DNA of 64,000 nt from Helichrysum umbraculigerum. Lineage: Eukaryota > Streptophyta > Magnoliopsida > Asterales > Asteraceae. Where the stretch lies: the NCBI GenBank assembly GCA_949592205.1, contig CATIUR010000004.1, positions 72,203,837 to 72,267,836 of the forward strand, read 5' to 3'. Of this stretch, positions 12,787 to 22,895 are shown piece by piece. How positions within the stretch are numbered: position 1 is the first letter of the stretch; each line of letters begins with the position of its first letter. The notes beneath the pieces are model-generated. The model was given only the letters and a program-made list of their open reading frames with translations. It searched no databases and was not told where the DNA came from. The translations under genes and the position numbers were made by a program.

Positions 12787-14285
12787 ATATAAATATAATC
12801 AGTACGTATACTGAAATAAAGCAGTTGTAGGATATGTTCATCCTAAATAATAATTGTGGGAATGCTTAGACTTATAATCCCCTGAAAGGTGAGCTAAACC
12901 TCGCAGGTTAAAGTAACGCGACCTAACCCTATAACCAAACCACAACCAAAACTTATGTTTCTTGCCTGAAGGACAGTTAAGTATACGCTCCATCCACAGG
13001 AGGGTCGTCACGGCAATAGTACTCTTCGTATACTCAGTGGCTAGAGTCACCTAGCTAATGGTTATAGTCTGCATGACATAAGGTCTTTCATGCACACATT
13101 TCAAGTCTGGGTCCGTACTAGGATCTGTTGTCTAATTCCCAAAACAGTTGTGAAATAATATTTCATATCAAACAGTTGTATAAAGCAATTTAAAGCATTT
13201 ATATAATTTGCTGCATATGTTTGCATGCAGTTTCTATGTTTACACCCCTATGTTTAAAACAGAAAACATTTGTAAAGTAGGGGCTGTGAACTCACAGTAG
13301 TTTGCTCGGTATGAAAGCTAGCAGCCAAACAGATATTTGCCCAAGGTATGTTAACCTATACAATAAATATATTAACATAAGTACGTTTGATTTGTTTTAA
13401 TCACTTATGTTAACAGTTTGTTCGTTTGAAGAAATGGTTGATTTCTTAATAATATAAGTCGTTGTATTTGTTGGTGACATTGAGTAGAAAGATTGTTATT
13501 ATTTCTTTCATCGTATACTTGGTTAAGTATATAAATCAATATATAATTGTCTATTTAACGGAAGGTCGTTTTGTTTCCATTTGTACATATACTTTGTATA
13601 TAGTTGTTCGTATAATTTGAACGTTATTCAATTATCATTGTTTGTACATATATTTGTTTTATATATGTATTCGTATGTAAATATACTTGTTGTATATTAT
13701 TAAGTTGTACGTTTGTTAAACGTGTAATCCATTTGCACATATATATGTGAATATATATTCTTAAGTGTCGTATGTATATATGTTTGATCAATACATTGTT
13801 TATGTATATCAAAATATATAAGTTTTCATTTGTTTAAGAAAACGTATACGTTTGTGTCTATATATATCGCGTGTCCTCGAATATATATATTGTAATACGT
13901 TGGTTCGTATTTAAAACGTGCCGGGTTTTATTTGTTATATAAAACTTGATAATATATTTATTTTGTTTATAAAATAAATATTATTTGTTTTTAATATCAT
14001 TACATTTGTTTAATAAATGTTAAGAAGTTTAAATGTCCCGATTGTAATCGTTTTCCCAAAACGTATAATTTACAAAGTTCGTATTCATATATATGTCATA
14101 TATGTATTTATTCATATATCGTTTGTTCGTACGAAATAAATAAGTCCAAAGTTCGTGTCTCGGATATATCACATTAATGTTTTATTAATAATTTACAATG
14201 TCTCGTGAATGTATCGTATAAATGAAATCGTTAACGGAAGCGTTTATGTTTTTAAAATAAAAGTCAAATTGTTGGTCAGGGTTGG

Positions 14286-14640
14286 GAATCCGCCGGATTC
14301 CCTTGAATCCGCCGGATTCAAGTCAAAATTCGGAATACGCCGTATTCGAGTGAATCCGCCGTATTCATCGTGGTTTTCATGTGGTTTCGTTTTAGGTTCG
14401 GGAATACGCCGTATTCAATCCAGTTCGGGGGGAATCCGCCGTATTCAATCGAATACGCCGGATTCGTTTGTGTTCATCAGATAGTTCGTGTGAAGGTTCG
14501 GGAATACGCCGTATTCAACGGAATACGCCGTATTCGACTTGTTTAGAAACGGGAATCCGCCGTATTCCCGTGAATACGCCGGATTCGTTTGGTTTTCGGT
14601 TGGGAATACGCCGGATTCAAAGGAATCCGCCGTATTCGTG
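14286..14640. repeat. array of 15-bp palindromes GAATMCGCCGKATTC
   Basis: Thirteen copies of a 15-mer with seven-base arms around a single C. GAATACGCCGTATTC and GAATCCGCCGGATTC are perfect inverted repeats; the hybrid forms carry one arm of each. Spacing is irregular with unrelated spacers. This array lies in the LTR, downstream of the probable transcription start on the element strand, so it would be present in the RNA. Confidence 0.9.
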
Positions 14641-15796
14641 GCTCGTTCCAGTCCCTGTTCGTGTCTGATGAAACATATACGTACGAGTGTTTGTTTCCAA
14701 TCCATATTACATAAGTTCCAAATGTTTATATAAGTGTTATGTGTCATTTTTACACATTATAACTTCATTTTAACAAGTTTTCATATAACGATTTTGATTT
14801 TGAAGTTTTGGTTTTATAAACTATTTTCATGATCAATCCATCAATCTTCCAAGTATATATGTTATATGTATAGATTATGTGATATAAGCATGTTATAACA
14901 CGAAATTAAAGTAAAGGAATCGAAAAAGGAAAGTTTTCCTTACAAAGAAAAAGGAGATGAAAATGATGAACGGATGATGATGAAGATGTTGCTCCTGATC
15001 TTGTTGTTCTACTTGCTGCTACTGATCTTGTTGTTTTCCAGATGAAGAAAAAAGAAGAAAGATTGGTGGTGTGTTTGTGTGTGTGTGTATGTCGATAGAT
15101 CACAGAGAGGATGGAGGGAGTATGGTTTTAAATTAACCATGCCTCTGCATTATTGTAGGTTGGTGGGACTTTAGTCCCACTAATTTCGAGTACGGGTATA
15201 ATTTTAGCAATATGAAAATAAACATTTTACATTTTTATTTCGTAGGTGTTCTCCAGGTTCGTAATTTATAATCAGAATAATGATGTTATCATTATTTTAA
15301 ATAAATGTACAATTTTGTACATTTTACTGCATTCAACTATTTGAGCGTAAAAATTTCCGTAAATTTAGGATTTCATATTTTGAGGTAATGTTCTAACTTC
15401 TTCCAAATGAACGAGAAAATTTGCATTTTTGTGATTTGACGTCGTATGAGCGTTTTAGAATTATTTCTGTTCGTTTATAATACGTTTTATGTTAAACGTA
15501 TACTTAGACCATTTTATCTATAAGTTATAGATATATAAATACTCGTAATTAATAATTGAATTATTAATAAAGTTTGTATCACGAAACTTTTGTTATTTAT
15601 TTTTGTCGGGTTCGTTCCGATATATTTGTACGTAACTTTAAATACTTACGTATTATGTATTACTTTTTGTTTAAAAGTACCGGGCTTGCTAGACTTACAT
15701 CACATCAAGAAGTTTTGTTAAAACTTAATCAGGAATTTAGCGTAAGAATGCACATGCTTAATTGTTAATTAATACCTAATTTGGAGAGTTGTCACA

Positions 15797-15806
15797 TTCT
15801 CCCCAC
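15797..15806 (-). other. polypurine tract of the Tekay element
   Basis: Minus strand GTGGGGAGAA directly abuts the 3' LTR, the standard position for plus-strand DNA priming in LTR retrotransposons. Confidence 0.85.
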
Positions 15807-15830
15807 GTTAGGGAAATCTCGTCCCGAGAT

Positions 15831-18800
15831 TTAATTTGTGTCGTGATTCGTGGTCACGGGTTCAAATAGGTGGGGATACTTCTTTCGTATCTCGTCTTCA
15901 CGTTCCCAGGTGAACTCTGGGCCTCTTTTCGAGTTCCATCGAATTTTGACAAGTTTGATCCGACTGTTTCGGAGTTTCTGCGTTTTCGTATCCATTACTT
16001 CAAGCGGTTCCTCCACGAAGTTGAGTTTTGCGTCGACGTAGATTTCGTCAGGAGGTATGATTAACGCTTCGTCAGATAGACACTTCTTAAGATTACTCAC
16101 GTGAAACGTGTCGTGAATATTACTAAGTTCTTGCGGCAGTTTAAGCTTATAAGCTACAGGACCAATCCTTTCTAGGATCTCAAAAGGTCCGATGTAACGT
16201 GGGTTTAGTTTGCCGCGTTTTCCAAATCGCACAACTCCTTTCCAAGGAGATACCTTAAGTAGGACTCTGTCACCTACTTGAAATTCCAAAGGTTTACGTC
16301 TATTGTCTGCATAGCTCTTTTGTCGGTCTCGTGCCATTTTTAATCGATTAATCACTTGAGATATTTTGTCCGTTGTCTCTTGGACTATCTCAGGACCTGA
16401 CAACTGTCTGTCATCCATATCTGTCCAACAAAGTGGGGATCGGCACTTGCGTCCGTACAACGCCTCGAAAGGTGCCATTTGTATGCTCGTATGATAACTA
16501 TTGTTATACGAGAATTCGGCTAAAGGGAGATGAACATCCCAGTTTCCTCCAAAATCAATCACGCAGGCTCGTAGCAAGTCCTCAAGCGTTTGTATCGTTC
16601 GCTCGCTTTGACCATCGGTTTGTGGATGGTAGGCGGTACTCATGTCGAGTCTAGTGCCTAAAGCTTGTTGCAGTGTTTGCCAGAAGCGAGAGGTGAAACG
16701 TGCATCTCTATCAGAGATGATAGATAATGGAACTCCATGTCTAGAAACAACTTCTTTTATGTAAATTCTAGCCAGCTTTTCCATCTTATCTGTCTCCTTG
16801 ATGGCTAGAAAGTGAGATGATTTTGTCAGTCGGTCGACAATCACCCATATGGAGTCCATTCCAGATGTTGTCTTCGGTAACTTTGTGATGAAATCCATCG
16901 TGATGTGTTCCCATTTCCATTTGGGCAACTCAGGTTGTTGCAAAAGCCCAGACGGCTTTTGGTACTCGGTCTTAACTTTTGCACAAGTCAGACATCTACT
17001 AACATAGGTGGCAATGTCTCTTTTCATGCCAGGCCACCAGTAAAATCCTTTCAGATCGTGATACATCTTATCTGCACCAGGATGTATCGAATAATTGGAC
17101 TTATGAGCTTCGTCCAATACTAGGCTACGTAGCTCATCAACACAAGGAATCCAAATTCGATTCATGAAGTACAATACTCCATTTTCCTTAGACTCCAGTT
17201 GTTTCTCCATCCCTTTGAGGGATTCGTCCTTCATACGTTCTGAAGTAAAGGCTGCTTGTTGAGCATCACGAATTTGGGTAATCAGATCCAAGTGGATTGT
17301 CAGTCCTAAGGCTCGAACTTTCCGAGGTTTCAATCTTTCTTTACGACTCAAGGCATCCGCTACTACATTAGCTTTGCCTGGATGGTACTTGATTTCACAG
17401 TCGTAATCATTCAGCAGTTCAACCCAACGTCTCTGTCTCATGTTGAGTTCCTTCTGATCAAATATATGTTGGAGACTTTTGTGATCGGTAAAGATCGTAC
17501 ACTTTGTACCGTATAGATAGTGTCTCCAAATTTTAAGTGCAAAAACGACTGCTCCCAGCTCTAAGTCATGCGTCGTATAGTTCTTCTCGTGAATCTTCAA
17601 TTGACGAGACGCATATGCAATGACCTTGTCGTTTTGCATCAACACGCAACCTAATCCTTGATGTGAAGCATCACAGTAGACAACAAAGTTTTCTACTCCT
17701 TCTGGTAAGGATAGGATAGGTGCGGTGCTCAATTTCTCTTTCAGCATTTGAAAAGCATTCTCTTGCTTCTCGCCCCAATCAAACTTCTTGTCTTTTTGCG
17801 TTAGGGCGGTAAGTGGCTGAGCTATCTTCGAGAAATTCCCAATGAACCTTCGGTAGTAACCGGCTAATCCAAGAAATTGTCGTATCTCAGTTGGGGTCTT
17901 TGGGGCTTCCCAATTCTTAATCGCCTCAATTTTGGATGGGTCCACGTGAATTCCTTTGTTATTGATCACGTGACCCAGGAAATGAACCTCACGCATCCAA
18001 AACTCGCATTTAGAGAACTTTGCATAAAGCTTCTCTTTCTCCAGTAATTCAAGAATCAGCCTCAGATGTCGTTCATGGTCTTCCTTTGTTCTTGAGTATA
18101 TCAAGATATCGTCAATGAACACTATGACGAACTTATCCAAGTAAGGTTTACATACTCTATTCATTAGATCCATGAACACTGCTGGCGCATTCGTTAACCC
18201 GAATGGCATAACCAGGAACTCGTAATGACCATATCGAGTCCTAAACGCAGTCTTAGGGATATCTTCATCCCGTACCTTCAGTTGATGGTAACCCGATCTC
18301 AAATCGATCTTTGAGTAATAACTTGACCCTTGCAGCTGGTCAAACAAATCATCGATGCGTGGCAATGGGTATCGGTTCTTGATCGTCACCTTGTTTAGTT
18401 CTCTATAATCGATACACATCCGCATTGATCCATCCTTCTTTTTGACAAACAACACCGGAGCTCCCCACGGTGAAAAGCTCGGTCGGATGAATCCTAAATC
18501 CAACAGTTCTTGCAGCTGTGCAGACAGTTCCTGCATTTCTGATGGAGCTAGACGGTAAGGCGCACGAGCAATCGGTGCAGCTCCCGGCACTAGGTCGATA
18601 TGAAATTCAACCTGCCGAGGAGGTGGTAACCCTGGTAGCTCGTTAGGAAATACTTCTGGGTATTCTCGTACTACGGCCACGTCGTCTATGCGTCGCTCCT
18701 CGGGTTTCTTATCTACAACATGTACCAAAAATGCTTGGTACCCTTTTCGTAGATATTTACTTGCCTTCATGCATGTAATCGTTTTCACCACACGATTACT

Positions 18801-20471
18801 CTTTTCTCCTTGAACCATCAACATTTCTCCTAACGGTAAAGGTAACCGTACAATCTTCTCATGACAGATGATCTCTGCGCGGTTCAGTGATAACCAATCC
18901 ATGCCAACCACTATATTGAAGCTCCCTAGTTCTACCGGTAGTAAGTCTATTTTGAAAGAATGACCTTCTAACGTTAAGGAACATCCTGGTACTATTTCTC
19001 CTGATTCAATCAACTTACCATCGGCTAGCTCTACTGTGTATTTGTTATCTAGCTTAAGGGATTCGATCTCTAATAGTGGTCTAAACTCAGTGGACACAAA
19101 ACTTAAATCAGCACCGGAATCAAACAACACAGAAGCAAAGTGGTTGTTTACAAGAAACGTACCAGTGACTGTGTTAGGATCCTGACGTGCCTCTGGTGCT
19201 CCTAACATGAACACGCGTCCACGAGCTGGCCGATTGTTGTTGTTGTTAGCATTGTTGTTGTTGGTTCGGTTGTTGTTGTTACCGCGGTTGTTTCCATTGT
19301 TGTTGCGGTTACGAGCGTTGTTGGCGTTACGGTTTTGGTTATTGAGTCGAGGGCATCGGTTTCGATAGTGCCTCGTGTCGCCACACTCAAAACAACCCTG
19401 GTTTTGGCGAACAGTGTTTCCCTTAGGGGTAGGGTTTACCTTACAGTTCTGGGTTTTGTGACCCCATCCCTTACAACTGTCGCAAAACCAGCATTCACCC
19501 TCATGGTGTTTGCTACACTTATCACACTTAGGTTTGTTACCCAAGTATGGTTTTGGTTCCACAATGGTGGCAGCGTAAGACTTAGGATTTCCAGATCCTT
19601 TCTTGTTGAATTGACCCTGACGGTCATTCCACTTACGCTTCTTACCTCCGGAACTACCAGCTTCAGCACTGCTCGGCTCAACCTTAACCGACACAGTCTT
19701 CTTGGTCAGTGTCCCCATTCTAACTGCTTCATCAGTCAAACTCTGCGCTAAGGTAACAGCGCTCCTGAAAGTGTCAGGTTTGGAGGACGTAACTAAACTC
19801 CTGATCTGTGGTGCCAGTCCATACACATAGCGTTCAATACGCTTGTATTCAGGTGTTACCATATGTGGCACAAGACGAGCTAGTTCTTGGAACCTAGTTG
19901 TGTAACCAGTGATATCAGCACCAATCATAGCAATGTTCCACAGCTCAGTCTCAATTTTCTGCATCTCACTGCGAGGGCAGAATTCTTCCATCATCATACT
20001 CTTCAATGTTTCCCATGTCATGGAATAAGCAGCTGGTCGTCCCATCGACTGAACTTGACTGTTCCACCAAGTCAAAGCTTTATCAGCTAGTGTGCAGGCA
20101 ACATACTTCACTGCAGTGTCTGGTAGACAATCACTGATGTCCAACACAGAATCCATCTTTTCTATCCAGTGTATAATACCAATAGCACCTTCAGTGCCAC
20201 AGAAAGGAGGTGGTTTACATGCCTGAAATGTCTTATATGAACACCCTTTGCGGTTATTCACAACAGTCTCAGCAATAACAGGGGTCGATCCACTGTTATT
20301 AACTCCAGTCTCACGGTTTCGGCTTGCCTCATACTCGGCAATACCTTCAGCTATGCGTCTAGCTATTATCTGCTCAGTAGTTTCCTCAGTGTTAGGGGGT
20401 GGAATGGTTTCAGATGTAGGAGGTACAGTTGTCTTCTGACTGTTCCTAGTAATTCGTCGTTTTGGCGGCAT
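15831..20471 (-). CDS. gag-pol polyprotein of Tekay chromovirus
   Basis: A 1546-residue unbroken frame starting MPPKRRITRN. Approximate domain order: gag capsid 70-260, two zinc knuckles 316-343 and 360-374 (second CFECGDTRHYRNRC), Asn-rich linker, aspartic protease with LFDSGADLSFVS near 449, reverse transcriptase 640-800 with FIDDIL near 785, RNase H from about 925 (YCDASHQGLG), integrase zinc domain 1123-1163 and DDE core from about 1190 (MDFITKL, SDRDARFTS, HPQTDGQSER), C-terminal chromodomain around 1480-1535 (WEREDEIRKKYPHLF). All catalytic motifs looked for are present, so it may be active. Gag and pol are in one frame. It is the third long ORF after the primer site, so its translation needs explaining. 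The chromodomain is known in chromoviruses to guide integration to marked chromatin. Confidence 0.96.
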   Translation of the reverse strand: MPPKRRITRNSQKTTVPPTSETIPPPNTEETTEQIIARRIAEGIAEYEASRNRETGVNNSGSTPVIAETVVNNRKGCSYKTFQACKPPPFCGTEGAIGIIHWIEKMDSVLDISDCLPDTAVKYVACTLADKALTWWNSQVQSMGRPAAYSMTWETLKSMMMEEFCPRSEMQKIETELWNIAMIGADITGYTTRFQELARLVPHMVTPEYKRIERYVYGLAPQIRSLVTSSKPDTFRSAVTLAQSLTDEAVRMGTLTKKTVSVKVEPSSAEAGSSGGKKRKWNDRQGQFNKKGSGNPKSYAATIVEPKPYLGNKPKCDKCSKHHEGECWFCDSCKGWGHKTQNCKVNPTPKGNTVRQNQGCFECGDTRHYRNRCPRLNNQNRNANNARNRNNNGNNRGNNNNRTNNNNANNNNNRPARGRVFMLGAPEARQDPNTVTGTFLVNNHFASVLFDSGADLSFVSTEFRPLLEIESLKLDNKYTVELADGKLIESGEIVPGCSLTLEGHSFKIDLLPVELGSFNIVVGMDWLSLNRAEIICHEKIVRLPLPLGEMLMVQGEKSNRVVKTITCMKASKYLRKGYQAFLVHVVDKKPEERRIDDVAVVREYPEVFPNELPGLPPPRQVEFHIDLVPGAAPIARAPYRLAPSEMQELSAQLQELLDLGFIRPSFSPWGAPVLFVKKKDGSMRMCIDYRELNKVTIKNRYPLPRIDDLFDQLQGSSYYSKIDLRSGYHQLKVRDEDIPKTAFRTRYGHYEFLVMPFGLTNAPAVFMDLMNRVCKPYLDKFVIVFIDDILIYSRTKEDHERHLRLILELLEKEKLYAKFSKCEFWMREVHFLGHVINNKGIHVDPSKIEAIKNWEAPKTPTEIRQFLGLAGYYRRFIGNFSKIAQPLTALTQKDKKFDWGEKQENAFQMLKEKLSTAPILSLPEGVENFVVYCDASHQGLGCVLMQNDKVIAYASRQLKIHEKNYTTHDLELGAVVFALKIWRHYLYGTKCTIFTDHKSLQHIFDQKELNMRQRRWVELLNDYDCEIKYHPGKANVVADALSRKERLKPRKVRALGLTIHLDLITQIRDAQQAAFTSERMKDESLKGMEKQLESKENGVLYFMNRIWIPCVDELRSLVLDEAHKSNYSIHPGADKMYHDLKGFYWWPGMKRDIATYVSRCLTCAKVKTEYQKPSGLLQQPELPKWKWEHITMDFITKLPKTTSGMDSIWVIVDRLTKSSHFLAIKETDKMEKLARIYIKEVVSRHGVPLSIISDRDARFTSRFWQTLQQALGTRLDMSTAYHPQTDGQSERTIQTLEDLLRACVIDFGGNWDVHLPLAEFSYNNSYHTSIQMAPFEALYGRKCRSPLCWTDMDDRQLSGPEIVQETTDKISQVINRLKMARDRQKSYADNRRKPLEFQVGDRVLLKVSPWKGVVRFGKRGKLNPRYIGPFEILERIGPVAYKLKLPQELSNIHDTFHVSNLKKCLSDEALIIPPDEIYVDAKLNFVEEPLEVMDTKTQKLRNSRIKLVKIRWNSKRGPEFTWEREDEIRKKYPHLFEPVTTNHDTN

Positions 20472-21107
20472 GATTCAGTTCTGCGATGAATAAAATGCAG
20501 AAGTCAATGCCAAGATAATGAATGTGATGAACAAGATTTCACATTGTCTATCAAATGAATAGTATGGAGAATTTGAGAGAATAATGTTTCACATTGTATA
20601 TCGCACGACTTTGAAACACCCATATGTACTTTGTACAATATAATCACGTTGGCCAGGCGTCATTATATAATGCCAAATACATATTTCTTTTCATCATCGT
20701 TTAAGTGCAATCAATGTTTTATGGAATTCAAGATAAGATAAATAATTCATAGTATGGTAGGTTTTCAAAGTTTGCAAGAAATGGCTTCAACAATTATTAC
20801 GTGATAACTTTTCTATCACCTGTATATAGAGATGAATATAATTCGCACGAAATTTCGAATCGAACCTAAGTTATATTATACATTAACTAGAACGTTCTTA
20901 CATCGTTTCATTGCAAAACTTGATGATATCTTCTATATCCATCAAGAGTGATTTCCAATACAACACGAGTTGTTACAGTACTAATTAAACTAAACTTAGC
21001 TATACTTAGATCCTAACAAAACAATTATATTCCTACGACAGTTCTTCATCAGTTCATTATTAAGCTATCTTTAGCTATGTTCTCTGTCGCAGTGTAGATC
21101 TTTCCTT
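20472..21107 (-). other. untranslated spacer between ORFb and gag-pol
   Basis: About 640 bp of AT-rich internal sequence of the Tekay element with no long frame. Immediately upstream of gag, the stretch with CACGTTGGCCAGGCGTCATTATAT (shown here only as a landmark around 20647-20670) recurs in the gag-only element near 52862-52885, so part of this leader is conserved between families. Confidence 0.6.
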
Positions 21108-21558
21108 TCACTCCTGGTCCAGGTTAGGAGAGGAGTAATGCGTTTCTAGCATAGTCTTATATCGCAGAGTCGTATGACAGATCACCTCATTCTCAGTTGA
21201 GCACTTGCTCAGACGTTTAATCCAACTCTTGACTCTCTTCTTGCGATCACTAGCTACTTTCTTCCAGAAGCGAATTCTATCCCTAACTCGGACAGACATA
21301 GGCCTCTTTAGGATTCTCAACTCAGTTTCATAGTTCTTGCATTTAGATGCAAGTTCCCAGTTTTGACCATCTAGCTCTTCAACTTGGTCTCTAACTCTCT
21401 CATATTCCTCTATGTCAATCAATCCAAAGTGGTGGTTTTCAATTTCTTCTTCCACCAGTTCCACTATCGGAATTGTTTCGATATCGACATATACATATTG
21501 TATCTGCTCGTCGATGGTTATGTCATCATCTGATGAGTACTCACTTATGACAGGTTCT

Positions 21559-21563
<5 letters not shown>
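21108..21563 (-). CDS. ORFb: extra acidic/coiled-coil/basic protein upstream of gag
   Basis: 151 residues from MAEPVISEYSSDDD. I recognise no family. The N-terminal 60 residues are acidic. Residues about 67-100 are heptad-like (ERVRDQVEELDGQNWELASK) and may form a coiled coil. Residues about 105-137 are strongly basic with Trp (RIRFWKKVASDRKKRVKSWI), suggesting nucleic-acid or membrane contact. It lies on the gag-pol strand between ORFa and gag and is not part of the standard Tekay layout. A run of 29 A residues directly precedes the ATG; an alternative start beyond it would add a poly-Lys leader, which I consider unlikely. No promoter of its own was seen. Confidence 0.6.

Positions 21564-21592
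<29 letters not shown>
21564..21592 (-). repeat. poly(A)29 tract abutting the ORFb start codon
   Basis: On the element strand 29 consecutive A residues end exactly at the ATG of ORFb. Confidence 0.95.
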
Positions 21593-21961
21593 CCAGTTTC
21601 AAGAGATCTATAGGTTACAAAGACATATTTCAGTATCCACAGTTATGTAGTATCTATTGTCAATATATAATCCAGTCACAACGCACAGTAACATAAACAA
21701 TAATAATAGACCAAATACATATGTCATATCATATAACTGATCATAGTTAGTTCACAAGTTTTTATACAAAACATGATGGATCTATCCTAGATATCCATCG
21801 TTCCAAAGACTAATCAAAGCATGACGGGTCTGTCTACACACCGTCGATCCAAATGATATACAAAACATGACAGGTCTGTCTATACCCGTCGAACCAAAGT
21901 TCCAAGTCTAATACATAGTATATATACAATCCTAAGTAGGCACATCCCGCCATACATAGGT

Positions 21962-22723
21962 CTAACGGAAGTACGGTAGAAATGATCCCACGGCTGTCCT
22001 CAACACATCCATCACCACACAAGCACCAACCACAAGCCCTGCAATCCTAACATGTCTCTCAAGTGTCCTCACACGAGCACGTGCGGACTCAGCTATCTCC
22101 TGGGCAGTAAACACATGGTTCAACAAAAAGTGATGATGCTCATGCATACCAGCCATGTCCCCATACAGACGAGAGATCTCATCCTGTACCTGTCCAAGGT
22201 GAGAACCCCTGCTAGAAGTAATACAGAACAATGTACGCATAACAGCAACTAATGTAGGGAGAGTCTGCTCTATCGGCTCTCCAGTGGTAGACAGTGGTGC
22301 TGGGGGTCGTGAGGACTCTCCTGTCTCAAAAGTGGAGGGAAAACCCTCTAATGACCTCCAGTGCCTCAACATAGGAGTCATCCACTCTAGATGAGCAAAC
22401 CTGGGTGCCCTCTGTGGAGACTCAACAGACTCGTCCGCTGGTGCTAACGGACCTATAGGAAAATCTCGGACACACATCCTCGGTGTCCTCCTATATACAG
22501 GCCTGCGAGAAGTCTCACCGGCCTGATGGTGAATACCTGTAGTGATAGGGGTAACCTCATGTGCTGTCGGTGGTGGCGCGATGTAAGCGTCACTAGTGTC
22601 GTCTGACATGTCTCTCAAATGAACAGATGACTCATCCCCTACAGTGATCGCGGGACCCTCAAAAGGAGCCTCAGTCGGCTCTTCGTCCGAAGCATAAACA
22701 TGGTAAACTGATTGACTAGACAT
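21962..22723 (-). CDS. ORFa: extra protein, first ORF after the primer site
   Basis: 253 residues from MSSQSVYHVYASDEEPTEAP. I recognise no family. The first ~110 residues are acidic, Pro/Ser/Thr-rich and probably disordered. A central part with HLEWMTPMLRHWRSLEGFP may be folded. Residues about 175-222 look helical (QVQDEISRLYGDMAGMHEHH, AQEIAESARARVRTLERHV). The C terminus has a hydrophobic stretch IAGLVVGACVVM (about 227-238) that could be a membrane segment. It starts about 155 nt after the primer site, so it would be the first frame met by a scanning ribosome on the genomic RNA. Same strand as gag-pol. It has no counterpart in the two gag-only elements of this window. Confidence 0.6.
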   Translation of the reverse strand: MSSQSVYHVYASDEEPTEAPFEGPAITVGDESSVHLRDMSDDTSDAYIAPPPTAHEVTPITTGIHHQAGETSRRPVYRRTPRMCVRDFPIGPLAPADESVESPQRAPRFAHLEWMTPMLRHWRSLEGFPSTFETGESSRPPAPLSTTGEPIEQTLPTLVAVMRTLFCITSSRGSHLGQVQDEISRLYGDMAGMHEHHHFLLNHVFTAQEIAESARARVRTLERHVRIAGLVVGACVVMDVLRTAVGSFLPYFR

Positions 22724-22878
22724 ACTGTGACAAAGGAAATTGTGTGTGACGTGTAAGTCGTTTGTTAGATGTATGCAAACGTATGTATGTATGAATGCAT
22801 GAATGTTCTAGCCAAGGCTATAGTCTAGGTCTCTAAGGTTTTCAGTCACCTAAAGACTTCTAGTTCGCTATAACCAAT

Positions 22879-22891
22879 GGCTCTGATACCA
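22879..22891 (-). other. tRNA-iMet primer binding site
   Basis: Minus strand TGGTATCAGAGCC lies four bases inside the 5' LTR. This is the common plant initiator-Met primer site. Confidence 0.93.
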
Positions 22892-22895
22892 AGTC

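Larger units (their letters stand above)
12154..15796 (-). repeat. 3' LTR of the Tekay element
   Basis: 3643 bp, very long for a plant LTR. On the element strand it starts TGTGACAACTCTCC and ends GGGGTGTGACA. Inside are three small hairpins (12715-12786), a palindrome array (14286-14640) and a perfect inverted repeat GTGGGACT-TT-AGTCCCAC (15163-15180). Between the last two lies a CT-rich strand with microsatellite (about 14940-15110, minus strand) that looks like the start of the transcribed leader. Short frames over the palindromes are not genes. Confidence 0.93.

Noticed and set aside
14209..14747. Frames with RNPPYS / GIRRI repeats in the Tekay LTRs (also 24951-25508)
   Set aside because: They are translations of the palindrome array in LTR DNA, open on both strands.
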